64,000 bases of DNA, taken from NCBI GenBank assembly GCA_010093485.1, contig MU001498.1, positions 177,697 through 241,696 on the forward strand, given 5' to 3'. The first letter of the stretch is position 1; the number at the start of each line of letters is the position of its first letter. The position numbers and the translations under genes were made by a program. The notes under the pieces were generated by a model, which saw nothing but the letters and a program-made list of their open reading frames with translations, was not told the DNA's origin and did no database searches. Below, piece by piece: positions 1 to 11,664 of this stretch. This DNA is from Karstenula rhodostoma CBS 690.94 (taxonomy: Eukaryota; Ascomycota; Dothideomycetes; Pleosporales; Didymosphaeriaceae).

Positions 1-92
1 TCTCGTCGGACGCGCGCGTGCTTGGCTGCCGGCTTGTGTGGCCAAAAAGGAAGTGGCAAGTGGCCTTGGTGGGTGCATGGTTTGGCTGATGT

Positions 93-410
93 CTGTCCTC
101 ACTGCGTCCATGGCGGGACCGAGAATATCCGTGGTGAGTGGACCGTGTGGGCCCCCTTGGTCGGATGAGTGTCGTGATATCTCGCATAACCAGATTTGGA
201 TTTTGATCTCAAGGCGGACGCTGGGGTAGACCGAAGAAGGTCCTACGGGCGGATGAAGCAGACCGAACAAAGGTCCTACGCGCCGATGAAGCAGACCGAA
301 GGTTATACGCGCCCATGTCCTCGCTGCGTCCATCGCGGGACTGACCATATCCGACGGTGAGCCCCTTGGTCAGATGAGTGTCCTGCTATCTCGCATAACC
401 CGAGCGGGAT
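93..410. repeat. Degenerate duplicated block with 33-bp repeats
   Basis: A block of about 100 bp at 93-200 recurs, diverged, at 316-410; both share the order GTCCTC.CTGCGTCCAT, a CCCCTTGGTC..ATGAGTGTC segment and TATCTCGCATAACC. Between them (about 232-312) lie two and a half copies of a roughly 33-bp unit containing CAGACCGAA and GGTCCTACG. No convincing reading frame spans the block. It is best read as old, decaying duplicated intergenic DNA. Confidence 0.6.
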
Positions 411-497
411 TCCAATGCTGCGGCGGATAGTGAAGCTGACCGGAGAAGGTTCCCTTCGTAAGCATCCTGGTACAGACTGCAACAATCCGGTGCTCTG

Positions 498-861
498 GAA
501 TCGAGTACGGCGGCGAAGCTGCGATCAAACTGCGGATGCCATAGCTGGCTACAGGTGGTGCGGCGGTCGCTTGATCCGGCGGCGTGAAGGCTGAGTGTGA
601 GGAGAGCACACGGAGCGTGGATGCTGCTGATACGCCTCGAATGGGCCGCAGGGGCGTAGAGCCCTGAAGTCGAGTACGCCGGCGAAGCTGCGATCAAACT
701 GCGGATGCCATAGCTGGCTACAGACGTAGTGCGGCGGTCGAGCGAGGTGCAGAGGCTGTGTGCACTTGATCCAGCGGCGTAAATAGTGAGTGTGAGGAGA
801 GCGCACGGAGAGTGGATGCTGCTGATACGCCTCGAATAGGCCGTGGAGGCGTGGAGCCCTG
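498..861. repeat. Two tandem copies of a 170-196 bp unit
   Basis: The unit beginning GAATCGAGTACGGCGG at 498 is repeated from about 666. Shared landmarks are CTGCGATCAAACTGCGGATG, ATAGCTGGCTACAG, GTGTGAGGAGAGC and TGGATGCTGCTGATACGCC. The second copy is longer by an insertion near 740-770, and a third copy starts at 862 but is lost after a few bases. Open frames on the minus strand run through it, but their repeat composition makes them unreliable as genes. Confidence 0.7.
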
Positions 862-953
862 AAATCGCGCTCCAGGCGAAAGAGAGGCTTGGCCTCCACC
901 CGACACCAAAGCGCTTTCCCGAGGAGCCTGCCCGCCACTCTTGCACATACCCA

Positions 954-1440
954 TCACCGCCCATACCCATTCCTCCTGAAGCCGTCCCACTCCGCCTGCA
1001 CATCCCCCGCCTGGCTCGATCCCGCCCTCCACCCACCATCAAACTCCACATTGCCACGCCCCGCCACCTTCCTCACCAACCCCGTAATCCCCCCAGGGAC
1101 ATCCTCGCTGAACCCGAACCTCACCTCCCTGTTGTCGTGGTTGCGCAGGCGCCAGCCGACCGTGAAGGCCGCGTAGAGCGTCGTGGATGTGGGTGCCGGA
1201 TCCATCTTGATGGTGAAGAAGAGCGTCGTGGATGTGGGTCCCGGTTCCTTGATGGTGGAGGAGAGCGTCGTGGATGTGGGTTCCGGATTCAACTTGATGG
1301 TGAAGAAGAGCGTCGTGGATGTGGGTCCCGGATCTTTGATGTGAAGGAGAGCGTCGTGGATGTAGGTTCTGGACTCAACTTGATGATGAAGGAGAGCGTT
1401 GTGGATGTGGGTTCCGGACTCAACTTGATGGTGTTCCTTT
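954..1440 (-). pseudogene. TSTTL-repeat reading frame, frame-broken
   Basis: On the minus strand a minisatellite codes six or so copies of a 16-18 residue unit with core PxPTSTTL followed by SFTIK-like residues. It is followed by a non-repetitive stretch of about 75 residues (from AAFTVGWRL to WDGFRRNGYG, no cysteine) that looks protein-like. The reading frame changes near 1335, where one unit lacks a single base relative to its neighbours, so the repeat is split over two frames. I do not recognise the family. It may be a decayed gene for a Ser/Thr-rich protein or a missed intron; no signal peptide can be assigned with confidence. Confidence 0.3.
1171..1437. repeat. Minisatellite, 48-57 bp units
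   Basis: Six imperfect units with core GAGCGTCGTGGATGTGGGT, separated by variable TCAACTTGATGGTGAAGAA-like spacers. Units alternate between short and long forms. It underlies the TSTTL-repeat frame on the minus strand. Confidence 0.8.
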
Positions 1441-1597
1441 TTCTCGGTGCTGTCGACTGCTGGTGGCAGATAGGGATGTAGGGTAACTGCGCAATCATCA
1501 GCAGGTTACAAGCAAAGGGATGCGGAGAGAAACGTACAAATAATCCCTCTTGGTGGAAAGCTCCGCCGCCACGGCAAGGCGAGGGATAAGGCGGAGA

Positions 1598-1616
1598 TTT
1601 TTTTTTTTTTTTTTTT
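1598..1616. repeat. Poly-T tract (19 nt)
   Basis: Uninterrupted run of T. On the minus strand it is an A tract near the start of the open frame leading into the TSTTL repeats. No flanking target-site duplication was recognised. Confidence 0.9.
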
Positions 1617-1669
1617 CGTAAGACCCGATTATGTGGAGCTTGGGTGGTGATGGCACCCCGGAGGATCAA

Positions 1670-2323
1670 CGCGTTATGTCGGCCTCTTTCGTAGCGTCAG
1701 GAGGTCGTAAACGCTACGTTGACCCTCCGGGAGAGGGCGGGCCTCGACCCATTTGCGGACCTAGAGCGATGCGAATTAGCAAATCTTCTCCAAAAGGACC
1801 ATGGAGTACTGAGGTATTTAGTTGAGGACACATTGAGGATGTACTCACAATCTCAGCCCCAAACGACAACAGGTAAGCCAGGAAGAACTTCCCGATGTCG
1901 CTTGGGGTGAGGCCGCGAAATGAGGAGGCCCAGCACTCTTCCTTACCAGCCCCAAGGCATGCCATCCACACACCCAAGCTCCACAGGGCCGCGCCCAGGA
2001 GGGCCACGACCGCGTTTCAGCCGAGGCCGGAGATATGAATACTGGCTAACGATTGTTGATTATCCATGTTTGATGAAGAATGTGGATAATGATGTGAAGA
2101 GCAAACGTCGGGAAACCGGTGCAGGCATTATCTATAGCTTGTTTACAAGATTGAAGGAAACTGCGTGTTTCCTCTTCCTTAATTCGAATGTTGGAAAGGG
2201 CAAGGTGGTGTTAAGGGAAAGTACGGGTGCATATCTGGTAAGAGCATGCCATGACATAGCAAGAAGCTACCCACTACCCCGACCCCAACCGATATAGAAG
2301 TATTATGAACGCGTCTGGAGTTA
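1670..2323. other. No convincing gene
   Basis: Only short open frames without family features. A CCCCGG/CCTCCGGGAG-rich start gives way to ordinary intergenic sequence. I see no RNA gene, repeat or promoter that I can support. Confidence 0.4.
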
Positions 2324-3103
2324 CTACGGGATAGAGTCAGCTCCCCGGGCTACACCCAACGCAACAGACTCCCGAGTTACCACAGGATAAGCTATGCATA
2401 GGCCTCCGCCCGGCCAGCTTTCCCAGCCAAGTGGGCAATCAATCCCACACATTCCGAAGGAGGGTACCAAACACCCATTTATGAAACATGAGTCTATACA
2501 TTCGGCAAGGCAATCGCCATCCTCAGGGTCGTGCCGTCTGTTGCTGCCACTGCCATGGCCAGCGAAGGAGCCTCCGCCTCCAGATCCCGAGGCACCCACT
2601 ACTACCGCCAGGCAAACGACAGCCACAGCGCCGATAGTCACTGCAGCCGCCCAGTCTTTCTTCTTCCAATGGTCATGATCTTGGAACAATCCATATGGAC
2701 ATTGGGACTGCGTATCGTTTTGTGGTTGATCTGAGGTATGTGGCGACGTGCAATTCGCGTCTACACGCTTCTCGTCTTCGTCGCATGGTCGATATTGAAA
2801 CTTTTCAGAGGGATCTGGTGACGCATACTCCACGTATACCAACTCTTGCTTCTCGCTCTGCGACCGATACTGAAACTTTTCCGAGGAAGCCGGCGACGCA
2901 TAATCCAGGTCTATGACCCGCTTCGACGCTCCTTGCGGCTTCTGCATGCTCGTCGGGGATGTTGAATTGTGCGCTTTGCTTACGGGCAGTAGTGTAGCTA
3001 TTTCACCAGATGTGGTTTGATGAGTTGTGCGTGGTTGCTTGAGCAGATCCTGCTCTGCGAAGGCTGCCTGCCACAAGTCATTGAAGAAGGAGGATATCGA
3101 CAT
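2324..3103 (-). CDS. Single-pass membrane protein with repeats and Cys-rich tail
   Basis: Predicted 259 aa from the ATG at 3103 (MSISSFFND); the frame is open further upstream but has no earlier ATG. Residues about 65-130 hold two clear copies and one worn copy of a roughly 25-residue unit with core YASPxxSEKFQYR. A hydrophobic segment (VTIGAVAVVCLAVVVGASG) preceded by KKKDW follows, then a Gly/Ser-rich linker (GSGGGGSFAGHGSGSN) and a C-terminal stretch with eight cysteines (DCLAECIDSCF..CLV..CGIDC..CIAY). There is no N-terminal signal peptide; the single membrane segment is internal. No known family recognised. The repeat, linker and paired cysteines argue for a real protein, but intron-free length and lack of a homologue I can name keep confidence moderate. 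Confidence 0.5.
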   Translation of the reverse strand: MSISSFFNDLWQAAFAEQDLLKQPRTTHQTTSGEIATLLPVSKAHNSTSPTSMQKPQGASKRVIDLDYASPASSEKFQYRSQSEKQELVYVEYASPDPSEKFQYRPCDEDEKRVDANCTSPHTSDQPQNDTQSQCPYGLFQDHDHWKKKDWAAAVTIGAVAVVCLAVVVGASGSGGGGSFAGHGSGSNRRHDPEDGDCLAECIDSCFINGCLVPSFGMCGIDCPLGWESWPGGGLCIAYPVVTRESVALGVARGADSIP

Positions 3104-3815
3104 GGTGTTCTGATGGTGGCAACGGCAAGCTTTGTCCGGTATCCTTTGCTTCGCAGTATTCGAGAGTAGGATTGTTGTAGTCTGCCTTCGTATTGGGGCG
3201 CAAGAACCCTCTAGATCGGTGCTTCTTGAATCTGAGGAGCTGACGAGAATTTTCAAAGCACTTTGAGGTCAATGTGGATGAAGGGATGGCGTGTCTGGAT
3301 AGAAAAGAAGTGTTTATTTTTAAGGCTGGCTGCCGATATTGTTGAGGTGTGCTCATACACTCAACTACGGTACCGAATCGAGTTGTTGGGCCACGTGGAT
3401 CTGTTCTGTTCCATGGTGCTTGAGCAGTGTTGACATGATTGAGACGATGATAATCCCAGAGCTACGGTTACACGTGATTTAGCCCCCAACACTCCTTCCT
3501 CTTCACGAGCGCCCTCCTAACGGGCACCTACGGGTGCCTCCCTATCATCTTCCACGACCCTGGTATCCCCACATGGGCTAGGTGGATCTCGGCGGTGAAG
3601 TTTGCGCGCGTCATGTTGAACTGTGGTTTCGGAAACACAATCGTCTGGCAGGATTCGGTTGAAACGATTTTTGCCTTGGCGCACAGGCAATAGGCCGGCG
3701 CAGGATTTGTTTAGAGTAAGTGTCAAGGGCAGGGCAGAGGCGAGGCCAGGTGGGGGCCGAATCCCGACAATGGTACATGTTGTAGTCTAGTCTTGAATCA
3801 AGATTTACGTATCCC
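3104..3815. other. No convincing gene
   Basis: Short frames only. The stretch ends in the poly-A tract at 3816. Sequence before the tract could be the 3' part of a poly-A-ended insert, but no tRNA-like or reverse-transcriptase sequence is visible. Confidence 0.35.

Positions 3816-3843
<28 letters not shown>
3816..3843. repeat. Poly-A tract (28 nt)
   Basis: Uninterrupted A run, then GT and seven more A. It lies directly upstream of the AsaB-like fragment, in the orientation expected for the end of something to its left, not of the fragment itself. Confidence 0.9.
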
Positions 3844-3848
<5 letters not shown>

Positions 3849-3936
3849 AAAACTCCGTGATGCGGCTAGCTGTTGGTGGATCTAGGATCTAAACCGACTG
3901 TTGAGTCTTCGCGCACTTTTGCAAGCCGCGGCAAAA

Positions 3937-4059
3937 CGCAGTAAAGAAACTCTGACGCTTGACAGTAATGGAATAGTGGTGCGTGATTTGAACTTACAGA
4001 TGACATACGAGGACTTTGCCAGCCCTGCTACTATTCAAATCGTGTATCTCGCCAAGGTG
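3937..4059 (+). pseudogene. Fragment of an AsaB/CmcJ-like gene
   Basis: About 40 codons (KETLTLDSNGIVVRDLN..MTYEDFASPAT..VYLAKVQD) match residues of the intact AsaB-like gene on the minus strand at 19126-20251, where the same stretch reads KETLTLKNDGVIVRDLN..MMYEDFANPTT..VYLAKVQD. Similarity is also obvious at the DNA level. Homology stops at 4059 where the intact gene goes on to its first intron, and no start codon, later exons or HxD motif follow. It is a truncated relic of a paralogue, in the opposite orientation, about 16 kb away. Confidence 0.75.
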
Positions 4060-4199
4060 CAGGATCACCATCTTCTCCATCCTCAAGATCGGGTCCCCGA
4101 AGGTTGACGGCAGGGCTTCGGGAGCGCTTGGCTCGGTCTTGATCTCTATCTTGGAAGGGAACGTGGTGGAGGTGTTGCGAGGATAAAATACGGTTGCGT

Positions 4200-6279
4200 C
4201 CATTTAAGTGTGCTAGAGCTGCTGGTAGTTAGCTTCCTGAGTGCGCTTTAAACTTCCGGTCTCGATAATTCAGACATACGAAGGGATGTAATCTTCTCGT
4301 GGGGCTTGGAAAGAGTTGGAGGCAACTTGCAACGTGCCTGCGTTTACTTCGGCACAACTGTCTGTAAGAAGGCCGCGTCCTTGCACTAGAACAGTCAGTC
4401 AAATTCATGCACGTAGGCAATGGTGCAGGCCGCATACCGTAATGTCAAGCAGGGTCTAGTGAGTGAGCAACAGTGCAGATCCCGGCATCAGGTATTAATC
4501 AAGTAGAATGGACGGTCATAAGATCATCATCTGAATTATGTTCTACCAACACGCGCTCTTGAAAGGAACAAGCACACAGGTCATAAAAGAGGAGCCAATG
4601 CGTTGACCTATACATTGTTCTAATTACGTCAAATCCTCTTGCGAGACCTGACAGTTTAATCGGTTTAAAAACGGTAGGCACGCCTTCGGCCCAGTTGATC
4701 TTTACCCAGGATTCGAGTACGCATCAACGGTGAACTCTGGTGAATCCTCCCAGCACAATCGTACAGAATTTTTGCTTTTCGCTCAGAAAAGCTGGAAATC
4801 TCGTTGACTGGCGCCGGTATCAGTTAGAGACAGTTGCCGCTGAGAAGCTATCTCGTACGACTTTTGTACGAGGATCGTTGTGTCCCCAAGCTGCACGCCT
4901 TGTTGTGCTTCTTCGGCTCGCCTTCGTCAAGTGTGGTTCCTATCAAGCTCGACCAAAGTTGGGTACGCGACTTTCCTTTCCCGAACCTTCGGGTGCGTGT
5001 ATCGCCCTCGTTGGGAGCTTGATAAGGTCTGCCGCGGTCTGGTGGCGGGATCGTCTTTCCTTTGCGCCACCGGTCGTATAGAAGCTTCAGAGGAGGGACT
5101 GAACCAAAGATGATAAGTAAAGCATGCTCGCCCCTGCAATCAGTTTAACCAGTGAATGTAAACCAGGCGCGGAACGACTCACGCTTTTCGGCAGTGCCCG
5201 CTCTGGAATACCTCGTGTTATCGCCGGATGTGGCGCGAATACTCCATGGCACGTAAGATCGGGAGGTTTTTGGGCCGGGTAACCCGGAGATCCGGCTCTG
5301 TGGAGGAGCGGCGCGTTGCTGAAGCTGGGGTGACGACGGCGCGGCTTTTGAGAGCCATACCGAATAGCGACTAGATGCTTGCTTGGCACGTAAGATCCAC
5401 GTACGACGCCTATTTTTGGATAATTCTCGTAACGAAGACGTTGAACGGTTAGTAGCCATATGAAATGTTACATCCATGCCACTCGAACGGATAAATCGAG
5501 CGCGGAGCGACTTCTTCCGTCAAGCTCTCGAGCGTTAAGCCCTGGTGGGCCCTGCCCATAGGCGCAGGTAGGCATCAACGGTGAATTTGGATCGTTATTG
5601 CCACCAGAACCATGCAGCACTACAGCACAGCACCTGCACCTCGCATCTACAGCCCCAACTCTGAGCCGATATTCCCGTGACATAATGATGTTTACGTTCG
5701 CATACATTCGAAAGACATTAACGAACCAAACTTTACAGCCTTTGTATGCAGCTCTATTGGTAAGGTAAGCAGAACCGAGTCAATGTCACGTTAATTAAAC
5801 GAGTTTGGCTACGCCGTCTTGGTACATCGTATCTAACATTATTGCGCAATATTGCGGTACAGCATGCTGCAACAACATGTAGCCAATGTCGGACTTTGGT
5901 CACCGAATAATCTTGGAGGAACTGCGATTCGATCTGGCAATATCACTGGCTGTAAACCTTTTGCAGATTCCGCATACGAACTTAAGGAACCGAAGAAGTG
6001 TAGCCAGGAAGCTGTTGATCAAAGAGGCAGTGCAATGGAGAGGGGGTGGCCTGCGGTCGTGCTGCCTGGAGTCGTCAGGTGGAGGGAGCTCAACGGTTAC
6101 TACCGGGATTTCGAGCATGAAGATTCAAATGAATTAAAAAGAACAATTCAAATCACGAATGGATTCAAAAGAACACAACTGGATAGGATTATATTGAGCC
6201 GTACGCGTCACCAAACCCCGTGTTGGATGAGCCAACAGAAGGAAGATTCTACCTGATTGCTAATCCTCTCGTACATCGC
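4200..6279. other. Gene-poor stretch
   Basis: About 2.1 kb with only short frames in all six phases. A short motif CATCAACGGTGAA occurs at about 4723 and again at about 5574, which may mark a very old duplication, but the flanks do not align by eye. No transposase, tRNA or ncRNA recognised. Confidence 0.4.
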
Positions 6280-7606
6280 CTACTTCTCCAGCAAAACCGC
6301 TTCAAAATCTCTAGGTCTGTGAGTCCCAATGATCTTGAATCCAGCTGAGTTGAGAAGTTCTTCAAACTGGGAAGGTGTTCTGTCCAACGAGGTATGGATG
6401 CCCATCATAGTAAAATCCAGCTCTGCTTGGTACAGTGCCACGTTATCTTCAGGAATTGCGTATTCATCGACCAGTAGGATAGATTCCGCTGTCATCAGTT
6501 CACGAACATTCTCAAGAATGATCTTGGCGTTCTTGTCCGGCCAATCGTGGAGAACATTACGAAGATAATAGGCCTTCGCATGTTGTAGTGCGCGGGGCTG
6601 AGGTTTGAAGAAGTCATGGCCGACTTTTTCAATGCCCGGAGGAAGGTCTGTGGCCGAGTCCACCATTGCAGGAGTGTCCTCCACAATCAGCCTTCCACGC
6701 TGGTCCGGGTATCTTGTCTTGAAGTTGACCAGATCATGTCCGACATTGCCCCCAACATCTACCAGGAGGATGCTTGACTCATCATTCTCTGGAAGGAGAA
6801 GCTTTTTTTCCACTGGGTAATATTCAAACCATTATTCGCCTCGCTGGTTCCGGGCGATCCGCATTGTCGTGTTGTAAGCCTGTTGGATCTTGGGTCTTTG
6901 GCTGAGCCACTGAAAGTAATTCATCTTTGTCTGATACGTGTATTGGAACGGACCGTTGTCTGAATTGTCAGGATTGTGATATCCTTTCTCCTCAAAGTAC
7001 TCGGGAAGAAAGGTGACGGGAGGGATCTGAGAGGCCCTGCGAACCGAGTTAGCCATGAACTGGATTTTCAGTAGAATACTTACATGTGGATAATGGCCTC
7101 TCTCAACGGAGATCCAACGGTCCAGACATTTGCAATTGGGTTGGCAGAGTAAGTGTGATGTCCGACTTCCTTGAATATACCCATAGCGACTAGCATTCTC
7201 ATGACGCGCACTTATTCTGGTTAGAGCTCTGATACAGACTCTTCGAATAGGAACTCCCACCAGTAAGCAGGACATCGGCTCCAGAGGCAGATGTCAAGTC
7301 AACGGCGGTTATAGGACCTTCTGCTTTGACGCCAAGATCGAGAAGCTGCATGTTGGCTCCTAAACACAGAGCAACGCTTTCATATGCCTGGTTTGCAGTA
7401 AATATCAATTTTTTCGCGTATATCATAGGGAAAAGATTCAACACACTTACCCCAAACATGAATCGCACAGTGGCTTCGAGTGGGTTTTCGACTGAAAGGC
7501 TTGCTTTCTGACAGGCATCTCTGAAAGCCAATCTCTCTTCGTTGCTCAAGTGGCTTGGGGGATCCTTGGAAAATTTCAAAAGGCCTTTGGTCAACGCGGC
7601 AGCCAT
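6280..7606 (-). pseudogene. COMT-type O-methyltransferase with one premature stop
   Basis: Four exons (7606-7451, 7387-7261, 7210-7084, 7036-6280) joined by GT..AG introns of 63, 50 and 47 nt give a 388-codon frame of a plant/fungal caffeate-type SAM-dependent O-methyltransferase. Visible are an N-terminal winged-helix-like part (VTAAD-type ITAVDLTSASGAD, MRMLVAMGIF, YSANPIANVW), the SAM motif LLVDVGGNVGHDL and the catalytic-His region LRNVLHDWPD. All splice junctions keep frame, but codon 205 is TAA (6834-6832), just before the conserved W-F-E-Y-Y-P-V. A CAA-to-TAA change would explain it. Such enzymes methylate phenolic or polyketide hydroxyls in secondary metabolism. The lone stop implies recent loss; an intron removing it is not apparent (no donor in range). 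Confidence 0.8.
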
Positions 7607-8271
7607 ATCTTATTAAAACAGAGTTGTGGCGACGGTTGAAAGATTAAATGAATTTCTTAAAAATCTAAGGAGAATAGTCTCGATGGCAGTTATTCGACTA
7701 CAAGCAAACTGAACACGAGATATCAGGTGTCTGAATGGGATTATATGGGAGCTAAACTTCGCAGGGGTAAAGTATTGAATTGGCATGTGGGTAAGTTGTC
7801 CTGCAGCGGGTTCACCGAAAACGAACTGTGCCTCACCCAAGAGTCCGGCTCGCATTACAGAGCACCTACAAATCACAGTCACATGCATGCCCTACAATAG
7901 CCTGTGCCTCGCTCAAGCATGCGGTATGCATGGAACTAGAGCTTATAGGTACCCCGTAATGCACCAGTCAATTCTCACATAAGCGCACAGAGCTCATACG
8001 ACCCAGTGCAGGATATCTCTATTATATGTTATACTATTCTAAGGTATTGAATTAGCCTCTCTATTACTCTATAAGACATTACGTAGTATATTAGGATAAT
8101 AATTATACTAAATATATAGGACGTGTAGTGATAGGTATAGTATAGTTTTTAATATTATAATATTCAATATACTTAAGGAGCGCCTTTTTTAAACCCTTGG
8201 CCGCCAACTTTAGGTATAACTGCCAAGATAAAGAACAGAAAATAGGGAAATAGGAATAATTTGGCAAATCA
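7607..8271. other. Intergenic, including an AT-rich RIP-like patch
   Basis: Upstream of the O-methyltransferase and downstream of the NLR. Positions about 8020-8185 are strongly AT-rich with TA-dense sequence like the 11.8-15.2 kb island, and probably a small mutated repeat. No gene seen. Confidence 0.55.
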
Positions 8272-11200
8272 TCAAAAGGTCTGCCGACTCTGCAATGTCA
8301 GCGACGCAACCTCCTCAGCTATGGGAAAACTACCAACAGCACTTTGCAAAGGAGACTTCGATCCTTGTAGTGTTGTTCCAGTCATTACTGAAGACGCGGA
8401 AGTCTCAAGTTTTTGCTTCATAGGGCCGGTGAACCGGCCAGACCACATGCACACCATCTGGTCGAAGACTCCGAGTTCATTGTCCGGATCGACTTCCAAC
8501 CATTGAGGGTACATTCTCAGATATCTGTCACGAACGTTTCGAGCTTCCTGAAGATATTGATTCGCTTTAGCTGTTTGGCCTCGACGGCGCAGAACATCCG
8601 AATAGAGAAATTTCGCGCGAGTGTAGGTTTCTTCATCCCACACCGTCTTCTTGTGTGGATCGAGACAGGAGATGAATTGTGTCCTGATTTTTGTTAGCTA
8701 TTAAAGCTATCAACATGTAAGAGGAGACCTACTCAGCTTTGTCTAATTCACCAAGCTCTGCGTAAAGCGCCCCGATGAACGAGCGACTTTCCAGAGTGAA
8801 AGGGTTCATTTCACCGACAGTCTGGAGCCTCACATCCAGAATAGTTAGGTTTTCCTTCAAGCTCTCTTCGACCATGCCAGCAAAATAGAGATGATTCGCA
8901 AAAGTGAACCTACACTTCATCGTCATGGGATGAGTGTCACCTGATTGCATCTGGCCAAGGCGGGCACTCTCTTGACTAGTGAAGATCGCTTCTTTCTGGC
9001 GTCCCGCAGCCATATGAGTGTGCGAGATGATATGATTATACTTGAGATACTCGAATGGAATGTCGTCTGGAGTGCCCCATTTCTTGTATTGTTCGTGACA
9101 ACTTTCGATGATAACTCCAGCCTTGGCATAGTCTCCGGTATGAACCAAGCCGAATGCCATATCTGACTGAACGTTCCATAAGCGGATCTCGTCGTCGCGG
9201 GTCACGGTACCATTGAGCTCGATCAACTTGTGCGAAGCAGCCCTGGCCTCGATAGCTAGATCTCTGCGCTTCATGCACTCGTCACGCATGCTGACACCGA
9301 TATGACTAGCGGTGATCCCGATATGCTGATGAATGTTGCCGCGCAAGTGATGTTCGATTCCAATGTTGTGCTCGTTGAGAACCTGTTCTGCAGTCTTTAG
9401 AGCATCAAGGTTTTCCGAGAATCTTCCGGCGTGCCACATGAAAGTAGCCATGTCCGAAAGCACTTGCGCGAAATCCATCGTAAGCTTGATGGATGGCTCT
9501 GGCCAGACGCAACGCGCTCGGATGTAGAGAATATGTGGCACGTACTTCTGGAAGGTGGACCACGCGTTAGGCTCAGGGTTGTCTATTGACGAGACGTTCG
9601 GAAGGGCTGATTTTACAAGTGCAAACGCACGCATGTAGGCGTCTCGTCTGACGTTGGGCGTGCGCGAAAGGTCATGTAAAACCGCCATCTGCACCGTGCG
9701 ATGTATGGTGAGGAATTTGGGGCTGCCTGAAGTATCTCTGCCGACAAGTTGCCTGTTGCGTAAAACCCGAATCGTTTCTGAGAACCTGTGATATGTCAGT
9801 GGGGCATTGATGTGATTTGTTGACTCTATACCTTGGTTCGCTTGTGAGGAACGCTAAAGTCGGACTTCCAATGCGATCTGTGAATAGCGTTTCCGGAATG
9901 TGGTCTGGGTTGAGAAACGCAAGAAGGTTGATCAATTCTCTGGCATCTTCAGACAGTTCTTTTAGGGCGATCTCGAAAACTGTAGCCAGCGTCTTATCAT
10001 ACTGCTTGGCAGGACCAACTGCACTAACCTCCCACGCTTGACACGACTGTTTCAAGTATTCGTAAAAGTCATACACACTGTCGTGTGTCTCCCACATATA
10101 TCCACCAATGGTCGTCAGAGCTAGCGGCAATCCGCCGAGTAGATCACTAATCTTGCGAGCACACTCTTCTTCTTCTTCGTTGGCAGGTGTGCGTGATGCA
10201 TCATTACCGGACAGACACGCATAGAGTAGGTCAGCACCTTGTTCTCGCGTCAGGTCCTTAATCTGGATTGTGGTCACCTTCTCACTAGAAGGAAAGACAT
10301 TTGTCTTCTGCGTGGTGATGATGACAGCGCTTTTTGTCCGGATGCTTGGTGGTAGATGTCTGTTTAGATCATCGTCGCTCTCTACGTTATCAAAGACGAG
10401 CAGCCATGTTTTATCTGCCACACACATTAACCTTAATCTATCAGGGTGGGATCAACACACCTGTACTACTCAACCATCTTTTGACTGTGTCAATGGCTTG
10501 CCCTTGGTTCTCATTTGGTTCCACTTCCACAGTGTCGGCAAGACCGAGGATACCCGCGATCTCAGCATACCCTGCTGCAATACTTGAGGCAGTGTCAGCA
10601 CGGATCCAAAATATGGCATCGTAGTCACTCTTGTGCCTGCGCGTGTACTCATGGGCAGTTTGAGTCTTGCCGATTCCACCCAGTCCTTGCAGGATGCAGC
10701 ATGGAGCATCTTCACCGAAATTGGATTGTTCCGCCGGACGAGACATAGGACTAGGTGCTGGCGATGTTGGGTACAGAGTCTCTCTGATATACTGGAGTTC
10801 ATTGTTCCGGCCCTGGAAGAATTTGTTCCGCGGCATTGTTACGGTGCTTATCGGAAACTGGATGCCGGTCGCAGTCCGATCCTCCATCTTGTTGACTGGT
10901 TGGAATAGAGGGTTCTGCATTATATGCTCGCCGATCGAACCAAAAAACTGCTGTTGTTTCTGGGAATGCTTTGCTGCTCGTTCAAACTTCCTCATGGAGC
11001 TTTGGACTTGCTCCTTGGTGCGTTTCAGTTCGCGGGCCGGGTCGGAGCCGAAAAGGTATGTAAAGAATCCAACTACATAGGTCAGTGTGTGATATTCAAG
11101 ATACAGGTCTTGTGAGTCATTACTTGAGGGGCTCTTCTGCATGTGCTTGATGCACAGTATGCAGTAGTCCATATACGCATCGAATATGTCCTGGAAATGA

Positions 11201-11664
11201 GCTTGAAGTTGTGGCGACTTGGGAAGCATTTGTAGATAACCCCCGAACTCGGGCATGGCTAAGTTGAGCTCATCAATCAAGCTTAGCATGTCTTCGAGGA
11301 CAACCTGGTGCTGGAATGCAGACTAGCCGAGATTAGCCACGTGTGTGCGATCTATAGCTAGGTGGGTTTGCTTTACCTGGACAAACGCTTGCATAAATCC
11401 CCAAACCAGACAAGCCCGCGGGTCATACTGAGATGCCGAGCTGATCGCTGCTTGGAAGGTCTTCAGATAATTCAAACCTGGAGAGAGCCGGCTCACGATG
11501 TCTGGAAACCCCTGATGGCCGTATTCTTGTGCGATAGAACGCAGGGAGTCTTCTAATTCATCGAACGACAGGATATTGATCGCTTCAACACATCTAGAAT
11601 CCTCCAAAGCTTGTTCCTTTCGGTCAAACAGGTTTGCCCACGTCTCTGGGGTGTATCTGGCCAT
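8272..11664 (-). CDS. NLR-type STAND protein (NB-ARC with TPRs)
   Basis: Five exons (11664-11377, 11310-10461, 10414-9832, 9785-8733, 8683-8272) give about 1061 aa without a stop. The N-terminal 200 residues are a helical DUF7708-like domain (ACLVWGFMQAF, LPKSPQLQAHFQDIFDAYMDY). NB-ARC follows with P-loop LQGLGGIGKTQTA, kinase-2 TWLLVFDNVES, a VIITTQ sensor and GLPLAL, then a winged-helix region (DARELINLLAFLNPDHIP) and FLTIHRTVQ. The last 400 residues are TPR-like helices (DFAQVLSDMATFMWHAGRF, FANHLYFAGMVEESL). Fungal proteins of this design act as intracellular sensors in heterokaryon incompatibility or defence; the ligand is unknown. The ATG at 11664 is the first in frame. Transcription starts within about 140 bp of the RIP island. 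Confidence 0.88.

Noticed and set aside
3994..4203. Minus-strand gene starting MDATVFYPRN
   Set aside because: Protein-like for about 40 residues, but it overlaps the AsaB-like fragment on the other strand and has no downstream exon or family feature.
5145..5707. Overlapping minus-strand frames of about 80-110 codons
   Set aside because: No conserved motif and no consistent frame; ordinary chance frames in moderately G/C-rich DNA.
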